From assembly GCA_001804805.1 (NCBI GenBank), contig MHBH01000036.1, forward strand, positions 1 to 64,000: 64,000 nucleotides of DNA. Reading direction: 5' to 3'. The notes below the pieces were generated by a model that was not told where the DNA came from, made no database searches, and saw nothing but the letters and a program-made list of their open reading frames with translations. Shown in pieces: positions 52,791 through 60,614 of this stretch. Origin of the DNA: Lentisphaerae bacterium GWF2_49_21 (lineage in GTDB: Bacteria > Verrucomicrobiota > Lentisphaeria > Victivallales > GWF2-50-93). The first letter of the stretch is position 1, and each line of letters opens with the position of its first letter. Made by a program: the position numbers and the translations under genes.

Positions 52791-53291
52791 CTATTTGAGC
52801 CCCTTTATTATGCTTGTCAGATCATCGGGCTTTTCGCTTATCTTCTGGATCACGTCGAGCACGTCGTTCTGGTCTGATTTCTGGAAGAGGTTCCAGTTGA
52901 CCTTCGACCATATCTGTATGGTTGTCACGGCTCCGACAAGTACCACTTGGTTTTTTAGGCCGGACTGGTCGATGAGCTTCTGGGGGATTGAGATTCTTCC
53001 CTGGCTGTCGCATTCGCACTCCTGCCCCACCGAACCGATACGGACCAGCGCGAGCGCGGAAGCCGCATCCGCGAATGACACCTTGCGGACCTTCGCGATG
53101 AAGTCGTTGAAGATCGCAGGCGGGATCAGCTGGAGCGCATTATGCCTTCCCTGGAGAAGGATGAACTTCGCCTTCTTCTCCTTCCTCCAGTTGCTGGGGA
53201 TCGCGATCCTCCTCTGCGGATCGAGCGAATGCTCGAACTCCCCGAAGAAGAAGTTCTCCTCCTGCATGATGCTTTTTGAGCCTTGTTTCAC
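52791..53291 (-). CDS. mraZ: Transcriptional regulator MraZ
   Basis: DNA-binding repressor of the division cluster, made of two SpoVT/AbrB-like halves: FFFGEFEHSLDPQRRIAIPSNWRK (about 14-37) and ECECDSQGRISIPQKLIDQSGLKNQVVLVGAV (about 85-115), each with a D-x-x-x-R turn. The GTG at 53291 is preceded by GGGGA at six nt; an ATG at 53267 would start closer to the family norm but has a poorer ribosome-binding site. Four GGKGA boxes with 10-bp period overlap the start, matching how MraZ oligomers bind, so autoregulation is likely. Confidence 0.93.
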   Translation of the reverse strand: MKQGSKSIMQEENFFFGEFEHSLDPQRRIAIPSNWRKEKKAKFILLQGRHNALQLIPPAIFNDFIAKVRKVSFADAASALALVRIGSVGQECECDSQGRISIPQKLIDQSGLKNQVVLVGAVTTIQIWSKVNWNLFQKSDQNDVLDVIQKISEKPDDLTSIIKGLK

Positions 53292-53322
53292 CTAAAATCC
53301 CCTTTATTCACCTTTTTTCCCC
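53288..53322 (-). promoter_or_regulatory. MraZ box array: four GGKGA-N5 repeats
   Basis: Read on the minus strand: GGGGA, GGTGA, GGGGA, GGTGA, each separated by exactly five bases (AAAAA, ATAAA, TTTTA). In other bacteria MraZ binds direct repeats of TGGG/GTGG type at 10-bp period ahead of its own gene. The last box contains the GTG start and the third doubles as the ribosome-binding site, so bound MraZ would block both transcription and initiation-proximal DNA. Confidence 0.8.
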
Positions 53323-53404
53323 AAAACAAATTAGTTTTAATTCAGGGCATTTCAAGCGGAAAAAGAAAAAACATTCAAAATATTTTAAGAGGAGGAAGAG
53401 GGAT

Positions 53405-53660
53405 TATCACCACGAAACACACGAAGTACACGAAGGGAATTTTTCCCTGCGAATCACACAGATTGGGAATTCAGATAAAATATTTTCCCGTACAGGGACG
53501 CAAAGACACAAAGAAATGATTTCTCATGCATGTTCCGTATATTCCCTCTGCCAGGCAGAGGAGAGCCGGTTCTCTTTAAAGATTATTATTCAATAACTTT
53601 GTGCCTCTGTGCCTTTGTGCGAGAAAACTCTTGAAAGTCCGTGCAAGTCTGTGGCTAAAT
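53405..53660. repeat. Degenerate CACGAAACACACGAAG / CTTTGTGCCTCTGTG tracts
   Basis: The 380-bp gap upstream of mraZ holds no gene. It has CACGAAACACACGAAGTACACGAAG, GACGCAAAGACACAAAG, and further on the reverse-sense GTGCCTCTGTGCCTTTGTGCG and GTCCGTGCAAGTCTGTG. These near-repeats are too degenerate and unevenly spaced for CRISPR. They resemble the word-like intergenic tracts elsewhere in the window. Confidence 0.55.
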
Positions 53661-53670
53661 TTATATTCGC

Positions 53671-53821
53671 CCATGCCGGAATGCGCCGGGCGTGGCGCCG
53701 TACTGCCTACTGCCTGCGGAATATCCTCGAGAAATAGCATTCGTCGCAGAAAACCATCTAGTCAGCAACCTGTTTGAGGGTCATTTCGCTTGTCATCAGA
53801 AGATTGCATGCCACACTTGAA
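53671..53821 (-). pseudogene. Remnant of the 3' end of an araC gene
   Basis: About 150 bp closely match the C-terminal coding end of the intact araC at 54544. Shared on both are the frame of ATGCGCCGGG, ATCCTCGA, ATTCGTCGCAGAA, GCAACCTG, and TCAT/GTCAT-CAGNAGATTGCATGC. The remnant has an insertion (CTACTGCC), frameshifts and a stop after CNLLMTSEMTLKQVAD. The rest of the gene is gone. Together with the intact gene it brackets the VapBC module. Confidence 0.75.
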
Positions 53822-53888
53822 GAAACTTCAGTGTGATGTATTATTAGTTCATAATGAATCACAAATGCATCAGAAAGGATTATTACTG

Positions 53889-54149
53889 ATGAGCACGTTG
53901 ACCATACATGCCCTTGATTCCGTGACTGAGAAACGGATCCGCGCAAAGGCGCAGAAAGAAAAGAAGAGCCTCAACCGGCTCCTCAAGGAAATGCTTTCGG
54001 GGGCTGTTGGCGTGTCCGGCCCTTCACGCGTTGAAAGCCACCGTGCGGAATTCCAGGAATTTTCCGGAATATGGTCGGACAAGGATCTTAAAGAATTCAA
54101 CCAGGCCATTTCCGATCTTGAACGTGTAGATGAGAAGGACTGGCAATGA
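53889..54149 (+). CDS. VapB-type antitoxin
   Basis: 86 aa from MSTLTIHALDSVTEKRIRAKAQKEKKSLNRLLKEML, an N-terminal ribbon-helix-helix DNA-binding fold (about 1-40), followed by an acidic C-terminal toxin-binding tail (EFQEFSGIWSDKDLKEFNQAISDLE, about 55-80). The start at 53889 follows AAGGA; the track's 119-aa start reads through the araC remnant. It overlaps vapC by four bases (ATGA). The antitoxin would neutralise VapC and repress its own promoter. Confidence 0.85.
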   Translation: MSTLTIHALDSVTEKRIRAKAQKEKKSLNRLLKEMLSGAVGVSGPSRVESHRAEFQEFSGIWSDKDLKEFNQAISDLERVDEKDWQ

Positions 54150-54541
54150 GAGCGGTTATTCTTGACACCAACGCCTTCGCGGCCCTTTTCCGGGGCGATG
54201 AGGATGTTTTGAAAACAATATCAGGGGCGGATCAGGTTTTTGCATCTGTCGTCGTAATAGGTGAACTCGAGGCTGGTTTCCGCGGTGGGGTGCATTATGC
54301 GAAAAACATTGAAATACTTGACAGGTTTCTCGCCAGACCTTCTGTCGAAACACTGGAGGTCACCCGTGAAACTGGCAATTGCTTTGGCCTGATCAAGGAT
54401 GCTTTGCGCCGGAAAGGAACGCCCATTCCAGTCAATGACGTATGGATTGCCGCCCAGGCTGTCGAGAGAGGCGCCGTTGTTGTCACCTATGACAAGCACT
54501 TTGCAAATATTGACGGACTGCGCATGTGGCATCTTGCGTAG
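54146..54541 (+). CDS. VapC-type PIN-domain toxin
   Basis: 131-aa PIN-domain ribonuclease. The acidic active-site residues are all visible: Asp in ILDTNAFAAL (about 7), Glu in VIGELEAGF (about 40), Asp in VNDVWIAAQA (about 98) and Asp in VTYDKHF (about 116). It is coupled to the antitoxin. It ends two bases before the stop of the convergent araC gene, a very tight fit that suggests insertion. The target RNA is unknown; many VapCs cut initiator tRNA or the sarcin-ricin loop. Confidence 0.9.
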   Translation: MRAVILDTNAFAALFRGDEDVLKTISGADQVFASVVVIGELEAGFRGGVHYAKNIEILDRFLARPSVETLEVTRETGNCFGLIKDALRRKGTPIPVNDVWIAAQAVERGAVVVTYDKHFANIDGLRMWHLA

Positions 54542-54543
54542 CA

Positions 54544-55290
54544 TCAACTCCTTCCATGCCTGAATGCGCCGGGGGTGGTGCCGTACTGCTTTCGGAACAT
54601 CCTCGAAAAATAATATTCGTCGCAGAATCCCGTCTCTTCCGCAACCTGCTTGAGAGTCATTTCCGTCGTCGTCAGGAGATTGCATGCTGCTTCAAGACGT
54701 ATGAGGAGAAGATCCTGCATCGGTGTGAGCCCTGTACATTTTTTGTAGCTCCTGATGAAATGGTATTTGCTCATCCCTGCACGTTTCGCAAGGAAGCCGA
54801 TGGAATGGCTTTTCGTCAATGTCCCCATCATGTGGTCGCGGATGTGCGATAATGGTGAGATTTGTTGCGCCTCGGAAAGCTTTTCCATTTCAATGATGAC
54901 CGCATCGACATATGCGCGGATTATCCTGTCACGCTTCTCAAAAGGTTTTTCCCTCTCCTCGGAAATCCAGTATGCAAGGGTCAGAAGCCGTCTGCCCGGA
55001 TCCTTGACAAGCGGTTTGCAGGAGAATCTTTGCGATGCCGGAACATTGAAGAAAAGAAAATCCGCACCTTCTGGAGACGCCTCCTCTAGATGAGGAACTC
55101 CAGGTGCATAGAAGAGGGCATCTCCCTTTCCGGCTTCAACGGTCTCCCCGCCGACCTGCACGCGGAGACGTCCGCCCAGCATGAGCATTACCTCCACATG
55201 CCCGTGAGTATGCATGCCGAAGGCGACTTTCCATCCGGAGTTAACTTTCAGCCGGCCGACGAAAACTTGTTGAAGCGTTGAGCTGCTCAT
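54544..55290 (-). CDS. AraC-family regulator with cupin domain
   Basis: 248 aa: an N-terminal cupin (about 20-95, HTHGHVEVMLMLGGRLRVQVGGETVEAGKGDALFYAPGVPHLE) and a C-terminal AraC helix-turn-helix pair (about 145-248, ending EYYFSRMFRKQYGTTPGAFRHGRS). It is divergent from the gene pair at 55598 and 56887 and is the likely regulator of these carbohydrate genes. A remnant of a second copy lies 700 bp away beyond vapBC. Confidence 0.9.
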   Translation of the reverse strand: MSSSTLQQVFVGRLKVNSGWKVAFGMHTHGHVEVMLMLGGRLRVQVGGETVEAGKGDALFYAPGVPHLEEASPEGADFLFFNVPASQRFSCKPLVKDPGRRLLTLAYWISEEREKPFEKRDRIIRAYVDAVIIEMEKLSEAQQISPLSHIRDHMMGTLTKSHSIGFLAKRAGMSKYHFIRSYKKCTGLTPMQDLLLIRLEAACNLLTTTEMTLKQVAEETGFCDEYYFSRMFRKQYGTTPGAFRHGRS

Positions 55291-55307
55291 TGTTTCCTCT
55301 TGAGTAA

Positions 55308-55359
55308 GGTGGTTTTAAACCGCCTGATTAATATGGATTGTCGGGCTGAAGCCCAACAT
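55308..55359. repeat. Double hairpin GGTGGTTTTAAACCGCC + GTCGGGCTGAAGCCCAAC
   Basis: Two palindromes about 14 nt apart just upstream of the araC start: GGTGGTTT-TAAACCGCC and TTGTCGGGCTGAAGCCCAACAT. The same two-hairpin order recurs at 55507-55573 and, inverted, at 60615-60660. Confidence 0.65.
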
Positions 55360-55506
55360 GCTTTTTTGTATAAGCAATATTACACAAAAAAATAGCAATT
55401 CTGTCAATTGCGGAAAAATATATCACAATGTAATATGAAGGGCAAGCAGGAAATAATTATAGCAATAATATGCAATATAATATTATATAGATGGAGCAAA
55501 AAGTAA

Positions 55507-55573
55507 GGCGGTTTTTACTTGTCCTGAGCCTGTCGAAGGAAACCGCCAAATAATTGTCGGATTAAAACCCGAC
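55507..55573. repeat. Double hairpin GGCGGTTT...AAACCGCC + GTCGG...CCGAC, with insert
   Basis: GGCGGTTT and AAACCGCC are separated by a 25-bp insert containing GTCCTGAGCCTGTCGAAGG, followed by GTCGGATTAAAACCCGAC. Same layout as the 55308 copy, apart from the insert. It lies 25 bp before the next gene start, so it may also be in the transcribed leader. Confidence 0.65.
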
Positions 55574-55597
55574 ATACTTAAAAGGAGAAGGGAAGAT

Positions 55598-56641
55598 ATG
55601 AGAAATAAATTATCAGTTCCGAAAAGCAGTTTTATCAAGGGGCTTGAATGGCTCGGAGATGGGATCGGGTATCCCGAGAAGGACATCAAAGGCGATACTT
55701 TTCCGATGACCTGGGCGGAGGACGGCGAGATATACACTTCGGCTGGTGATCCTCTATGGGGCGAGACCACCGGCGGACTCGACGTCGAGAAGTTCAGCGG
55801 CAGCCCTGAAGACTACAAGATCACGAAGGTCAATCACATGAACGATTATCTCGGCTGGGGCGGCGACGGACCGAAACCGAGTGGAATGATCTGCGTTGAT
55901 GGCGTTCTTTACTTCGCATTCCAGAACATGCTGAAGGCGAAGAAGGCCCCATATAGCATCCTTTCCCAGCATGGCAGCGACGCGCAGATCGTGTATTCCA
56001 CCAATAAGGGCGGATTCTGGGTGCCGACGCTGAAGAATATTCCTGCGCCGATGTTCTCCGGGCACAAGTTCGGCGGGCCGGCATTCGTCAATTTCGGAAA
56101 GAACAACGAGAATGCCCGGGACAATTTCGTATATGCTGTTTCATCCGACCAGTGGGACAACGGTAGCAATCTCAGGATAGGGCGAGTGCCGGATGACAGT
56201 ATCGTGAAACGCGAAGCTTGGGAATGGATATCGGGGTATGAGATTTCCGGAGAGCCTGTCTGGAACCGTGATCTTGACGAGTCGATCCCGATACTGAGCA
56301 TGCATCGTTGGATCAGCATTCCGGAGATGGTCTATCTTGCGGAAATTAAAAGATATCTGCTTCTGACCTGGCGACTGCACAAGGATTTTTCTGGTAATGA
56401 CGGTACGGATCTGATGATATTCGAATCACTGGAACCCTGGGGACCTTTCTCATTGGTCCATTTCGAGGAATACTGGCAAGGGAAGGCATTCAACCCATAT
56501 TGCCCGCGGATTCCGCTTAAGTGGATGGAATCGGACGGTGTCACAGGCTGGATGCAGTTCTCAGGAAGCTGGTCGCCCGAAGGACAGAAAGCCGGCTACT
56601 ACAGGTCGAACGTCCGGAAGTTCAAGTTGAAGATTAAGTGA
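55598..56641 (+). CDS. Putative beta-propeller carbohydrate-related protein (DUF4185-like)
   Basis: 347 aa, no signal peptide. The chain has repeats of beta-hairpins with aromatic and Asp-box-like motifs (GDTFPMTWAEDGEIYTSAGDPLW; QIVYSTNKGGFWVP; FVYAVSSDQWDNGSNLRIGR; EIKRYLLLTWRL). This resembles the DUF4185 and sialidase-like propeller families that act on glycans. It is headed by AAGGAGAAGGGAAG and divergent from an AraC gene. An adjacent GH140-like protein follows. The family assignment is moderate and the enzyme activity is not established. Confidence 0.5.
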   Translation: MRNKLSVPKSSFIKGLEWLGDGIGYPEKDIKGDTFPMTWAEDGEIYTSAGDPLWGETTGGLDVEKFSGSPEDYKITKVNHMNDYLGWGGDGPKPSGMICVDGVLYFAFQNMLKAKKAPYSILSQHGSDAQIVYSTNKGGFWVPTLKNIPAPMFSGHKFGGPAFVNFGKNNENARDNFVYAVSSDQWDNGSNLRIGRVPDDSIVKREAWEWISGYEISGEPVWNRDLDESIPILSMHRWISIPEMVYLAEIKRYLLLTWRLHKDFSGNDGTDLMIFESLEPWGPFSLVHFEEYWQGKAFNPYCPRIPLKWMESDGVTGWMQFSGSWSPEGQKAGYYRSNVRKFKLKIK

Positions 56642-56886
56642 TTTTCTAGAATTGGAGATCATGGTTTGCCGGGGTTTGTCGTTGCCAGATGCACGCCATA
56701 TAGTTGTAGCCCTAAGTATATACCAGATAATTATTTTTGTCCCTCCTCGGGCCCAGAGGGGGCCTATGTAATATTCTGAATCTGCTAAAACTGATTGACT
56801 GTATGGAAATTTGAGAATTTGTTGTAGTTTCATGCTATTTGTATGCCGTGGAACAGAAAATAATTGAAATATGAAAGGGAATTTAC

Positions 56887-58446
56887 GTGAAAGTCAGCAG
56901 GTTCTGCATATTTGAGACCGCATTAAAATCCGCAAGGAAACATGTCAACCCCCTCTGGGACTGCCAGGTGGCGGTGGAATTCACAGGTCCGTCAGGAAAG
57001 GCCACCACTATACGGGCCTTCTGGGACGGTTCAAACATATGGCGCGCAAGGTTCAGCCCTGATGAGATAGGAACATGGAAATGGAAGACACGCTGTGTCA
57101 AGGGCGACGATCCTGGGCTTCATCAGAAACAAGGCGAATTCGAATGTGTTGAATATAAAGGGAAAAATCCTGTCTACAAACATGGTCCGCTTGAGCTTTC
57201 GCAAGACAGGAGCCACATCGTCCATTCGGACGGAACGCCGTTCTTCTGGCTTGGCGATACCGCCTGGAACGGCGTCATACGCGGCGGCGACCGCAATTGG
57301 AAGAGATATCTCAGTCTCCGTGCGGAACAGCGTTTCAATATAATACAGTTCGTGTGCTGCCACTGGAGGGGGGATGCGTTTGACGAGGCCGGTGAAAAAG
57401 CCTGCGGCGAGAAGCATCCCATCCACATCAATCCTTCATTCTTCCAGCGATTGGACAAACGTGTCGCGATGATAAACGAAAATGGGATGTATGCCGCGCC
57501 GGTAGTGCTCTGGAGCCTGCTCAAGACCGACGTCGGATACAAGCTTCCCGAAGATGATGCTGCAAAACTTGCTTCGTATATCGTCTCCCGCTATGATGCC
57601 CACCAGCTGGTCTGGTTTCTCGGCGGCGACGGCAAATACCAGGAGATCGGATTTGAAAGATGGAAGAGGATGGGCAGGTCGGTGTTCAGCACAGGACACG
57701 ACCGTCTCGTCACCCTCCATCCATGCGGGCTGAGCTGGATAGGCGAGGAGTTCAGGAAGGAGAAATGGTTTGATATCATAGGTTACCAGTCAGGGCATGG
57801 CGATTATGAGAAGGATTTGAAATGGCTGGTGAAGGGGCCTCCGGCGACCTTCTGGAAAAGAAAACCTCCGCTTCCTGTGATAAATCTCGAGCCTAACTAT
57901 GAGGTGATGCACGGTTACAAGTATGGAACTTTGTTTGAAGACTTCCATGTGAGACGCGCCGCATACTGGAGCCTGCTTGTGAGTCCGACGGCCGGGCTCA
58001 CCTATGGACATGACGCGATCTGGAACTGGAACTTCAAGACCGGCCCGAGCGAAGGGCACGGCAACTGGAACGCCAGGAAAGTCCAACCGTGGCACACCGG
58101 ACTTGAAACGCCCGGGATCAGGAGCATGACGGTCATGAGATCTATTTTCGACCGCATTCCCTGGACGTCCTTGAAACCATGCCAGTCGGTCCTTGCAAGA
58201 CAGCCCGGAGCAAAGAAACCTGAAGCATTTGTAGCCGCCGCCAAGTCAAAAGACGGAACGCTTGTCTTTTATTCCCCGGTTGGAGGAACTGTCAGTCTCA
58301 AGCCGGGCATTACGATCTGCGGACCTATGCGCATTGTGGATCCGAGGACTGGAAAAGTCTTCAAGACATATGAGAAAGCTGGCAGGACTATCAGGTTCCC
58401 CGACGTCCGCGACTGGCTTGCGGTCAGCGGTAAGGGATGGAAGTAA
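56887..58446 (+). CDS. DUF4038/GH140-like glycosidase with DUF5060 domain
   Basis: 519 aa: an N-terminal DUF5060 beta-sandwich (about 1-95, VNPLWDCQVAVEFTGPSGK), a DUF4038 TIM barrel (about 110-430; FFWLGDTAWNGV, FLGGDGKYQE, GYQSGHGDYEKD) and a C-terminal collagenase-like beta domain (AFVAAAKSKDGTLVFYSP). This is the layout of apiosidase-like GH140 proteins. It starts at GTG 56887 with AAAGGGA six nt upstream. An ATG at 56871 in another frame is rejected. No signal peptide, so the site of action is uncertain. Confidence 0.8.
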   Translation: MKVSRFCIFETALKSARKHVNPLWDCQVAVEFTGPSGKATTIRAFWDGSNIWRARFSPDEIGTWKWKTRCVKGDDPGLHQKQGEFECVEYKGKNPVYKHGPLELSQDRSHIVHSDGTPFFWLGDTAWNGVIRGGDRNWKRYLSLRAEQRFNIIQFVCCHWRGDAFDEAGEKACGEKHPIHINPSFFQRLDKRVAMINENGMYAAPVVLWSLLKTDVGYKLPEDDAAKLASYIVSRYDAHQLVWFLGGDGKYQEIGFERWKRMGRSVFSTGHDRLVTLHPCGLSWIGEEFRKEKWFDIIGYQSGHGDYEKDLKWLVKGPPATFWKRKPPLPVINLEPNYEVMHGYKYGTLFEDFHVRRAAYWSLLVSPTAGLTYGHDAIWNWNFKTGPSEGHGNWNARKVQPWHTGLETPGIRSMTVMRSIFDRIPWTSLKPCQSVLARQPGAKKPEAFVAAAKSKDGTLVFYSPVGGTVSLKPGITICGPMRIVDPRTGKVFKTYEKAGRTIRFPDVRDWLAVSGKGWK

Positions 58447-58525
58447 TATATCACATGCAGGATTTTTGCCTCCTCCAGGGCTGCGTACTGGACAGGTAGG
58501 CGACCAGGGTCGGCGCTCCAATTCT

Positions 58526-59914
58526 TCAGTCGATATTGAGATTCCCGAGGATATGCCAGTTGCCGGCAGTCTCGCCTTCAATACCGAGTCTGATGTCAGG
58601 ATCCTGGCGCTTAGGCTCGGAGAAGAGTCCGATTGCAAGCCGGTAGGAACCGGAAGGTGCTGAGAATTTCAGGGTGGGACTTTCGGAAATCTGTTTGCCG
58701 TCGGGAGCCCACTTTTCTGGATGACAGCCGGCTGCCGGACATTTCGCCACGACCTTGCCATCCTTGTCGACCAGAGCCGCAACTACGGTGCATGGAATGA
58801 AGATGAATGCGAATCCTTTGTTCTCCCATTTGAAGACGGCTTCAAAGCCGGTGCCGGATTTTATATGGCGCGGAATTACGGCTTCATCCAATAGGAAATG
58901 ATATCCCATCATGTTTGTGAGCTTGTCGATGAAGGGGCGTTTCTCCTTGACAAAGAGATCTTTGGTGTCGTATTGGCCGAGGTTCTGATATGTGAAAGCT
59001 CCTCGCACTGTGTCGTCGAGTACCCTGTCCTCCAGCTTATCGCCCCATTCATACTTCTGTCCGGTATTCCTGCTATGCCGCTCATAGTTGGAGTACCATT
59101 CGCCGAATGAGGGAACTTTTCCCTTGCAGCGTATCAGTTCGGAGCCGTTGGAATTGCCAAGGACGCCGTCACGCCTTATCCCGACGCCTTTTTCGATGGC
59201 CCAGTCGTAAACGGGATTGTAGAATGGTTCGCCCCACGGGATCAGGAGGCGGGTCTTCTTGAATGCGTCCAGATGGAGCTGGATGTGTTTCTTGAGGCCG
59301 TCAGGGGAGAGTTTTTCCGAGCCTTTGAGGTGGAGGAGGTGTTGCTCGCCCCATTGACCATAGGAACGGATGTCGATATAGGAGACGCGTGGATCTCCAT
59401 CATAACGTTTGCCCATCGCGACGAGGAAATTACCGAGTTTCTCGAGGAAGATCGGATTGTCCCACTGCTTGAGGGCGACCTGTCCCTTGATTTTCTCACC
59501 GTCATATTCTATCGACGGTACTCCGAGGTCGAACACCCACTTGGGCGTATTATATTTTGAGCTGGTATGGAAGCTTTCGCACATCACTCCGAATCCGAAC
59601 TGTTTCCCGACGGCATCCCATTCTTTCAACGCCTTGTCTATCGGTTCCCAGTTGAACTTGCCTTCTTCAGGTTCCAACTGGCTCCAGGAGAAACGCGTGT
59701 AGGCCGAACTGCATACGTCCAGAGCGTCCTGGCTGTGGCTTTTCGGCGAACCGCCATAGACAACCCATCCCTTGCCCGGATTGACAACTGGATTAGATGA
59801 GGCTTTGAATTGCAGGGTCTGGAGTTCGTCCGCCGCATCTGACCTGGCGCTGCAGAAAAGTCCGAGAAGCGCCATTGCGGAGATCGCGAATATGAACATA
59901 CGTGATTTTATCAT
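58526..59914 (-). CDS. Secreted DUF4832-type glycosidase-like protein
   Basis: 462 aa with a signal peptide (IFAISAMALLGLFCSARSDA). The first part (NPVVNPGKGWVVYGG, then YTRFSWSQLEPEEGKFNWEPIDKALKEW) is a GH42/GH-A-like TIM barrel with the RVSYIDIRSYGQWGE strand, in which the Glu could be catalytic. The C-terminal part (FLLDEAVIPRHIKSGTGFEAVFKWENKGFAF ... SYRLAIGLF) is the DUF4832 beta-sandwich. It is convergent with the GH140-like gene. Substrate unknown. Confidence 0.75.
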   Translation of the reverse strand: MIKSRMFIFAISAMALLGLFCSARSDAADELQTLQFKASSNPVVNPGKGWVVYGGSPKSHSQDALDVCSSAYTRFSWSQLEPEEGKFNWEPIDKALKEWDAVGKQFGFGVMCESFHTSSKYNTPKWVFDLGVPSIEYDGEKIKGQVALKQWDNPIFLEKLGNFLVAMGKRYDGDPRVSYIDIRSYGQWGEQHLLHLKGSEKLSPDGLKKHIQLHLDAFKKTRLLIPWGEPFYNPVYDWAIEKGVGIRRDGVLGNSNGSELIRCKGKVPSFGEWYSNYERHSRNTGQKYEWGDKLEDRVLDDTVRGAFTYQNLGQYDTKDLFVKEKRPFIDKLTNMMGYHFLLDEAVIPRHIKSGTGFEAVFKWENKGFAFIFIPCTVVAALVDKDGKVVAKCPAAGCHPEKWAPDGKQISESPTLKFSAPSGSYRLAIGLFSEPKRQDPDIRLGIEGETAGNWHILGNLNID

Positions 59915-59946
59915 TTTAACCTTTTTTGATTTTCATAAAGAATAAC

Positions 59947-60079
59947 GGTCGCGGCAAGCGCGCCCCTCCATGCAAATGAGCGTAACTAACAGTATTATTG
60001 TTCGTAGTTAACGCATTCTTGCGTGTTTTTCTTCTTTTTTTAGACACAGCCAATAATGGCTTGACTACAAACAATTATT
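59947..60079. repeat. GGACGCG-type arm plus inverted pair of TCGTAGTT elements
   Basis: 59947-59970 is GGTCGCGGCAAGCGCGCCCCTCCA, a copy of the 44568 arm. 59994-60033 is TTCGTAGTTAACGCA-TTCT-TGCGTGTTTTTCTT and 60042-60079 is its inverse partner (GACACAGCC-AATAAT-GGCTTGACTACAAAC). Two repeat families thus lie side by side in this 228-bp gap, which holds no gene. Confidence 0.7.
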
Positions 60080-60142
60080 AAAAGCGAAAACTAAAATACG
60101 GGATACCATATCTTCCTTCAACTCTAATCCATGCATTCCCCG

Positions 60143-60601
60143 TCATTTCGAGAAATACGAATACCAGAACAGCAATGCTGATGCGACGGTAAAAAACCAG
60201 TAGTCGACCGGCATGAAGAGCAACCAGCGATGTCCGTGCCAGGGGATGTCCTTTTTGTTGAACTTCTTAAGTCCGTAGTGGGGATTCAGGATGAACCAGA
60301 GGAAATCCTCCACCATCCAGAACATCATTATTGAAGCGATGGTCCTGGCTTCCATCTTCAAGGACCATTTCGACTCCAGGAAAAACACAAGATGGAATAT
60401 AAGTATCATGAACGGGAAAACCCATGCGTGGTAGCCAGTCATCGGCCGTCCGCCCCAGAATATGTCAAGGAGCCAGTGCTTCTCTATTCGCCAGGTTGGA
60501 AGTCCCGAGCCCCAGCCCTTGTCGCCTTCGATATGGACCTCCACCTTCGCGAAGAAGAACGCGAGGATTAAAACCCAGAACAGTAAAATTAATAAGTCCA
60601 T
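60143..60601 (-). CDS. Hypothetical four-helix membrane protein
   Basis: 152 aa with about four membrane segments (LLILLFWVLILAFFFA; VFPFMILIFHLVFFLE; ASIMMFWMVEDFLWFIL; DYWFFTVASALLFWYSYF). Many Trp and His residues sit at the membrane edges (PHYGLKKFNKKDIPWHGHRWLLFMPVDYW). I do not recognise a named family, though the WMVEDFLWFILNPHYG stretch looks conserved. It is downstream of the MGDG-synthase-like gene on the same strand, 46 nt away, so a lipid-related role is possible. Confidence 0.6.
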   Translation of the reverse strand: MDLLILLFWVLILAFFFAKVEVHIEGDKGWGSGLPTWRIEKHWLLDIFWGGRPMTGYHAWVFPFMILIFHLVFFLESKWSLKMEARTIASIMMFWMVEDFLWFILNPHYGLKKFNKKDIPWHGHRWLLFMPVDYWFFTVASALLFWYSYFSK

Positions 60602-60614
60602 AGTATAAAAGTAT

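Noticed and set aside
53405-53660. Possible CRISPR array
   Set aside because: Repeats are short, unequal, degenerate and in both senses, with no constant spacer length and no cas genes.
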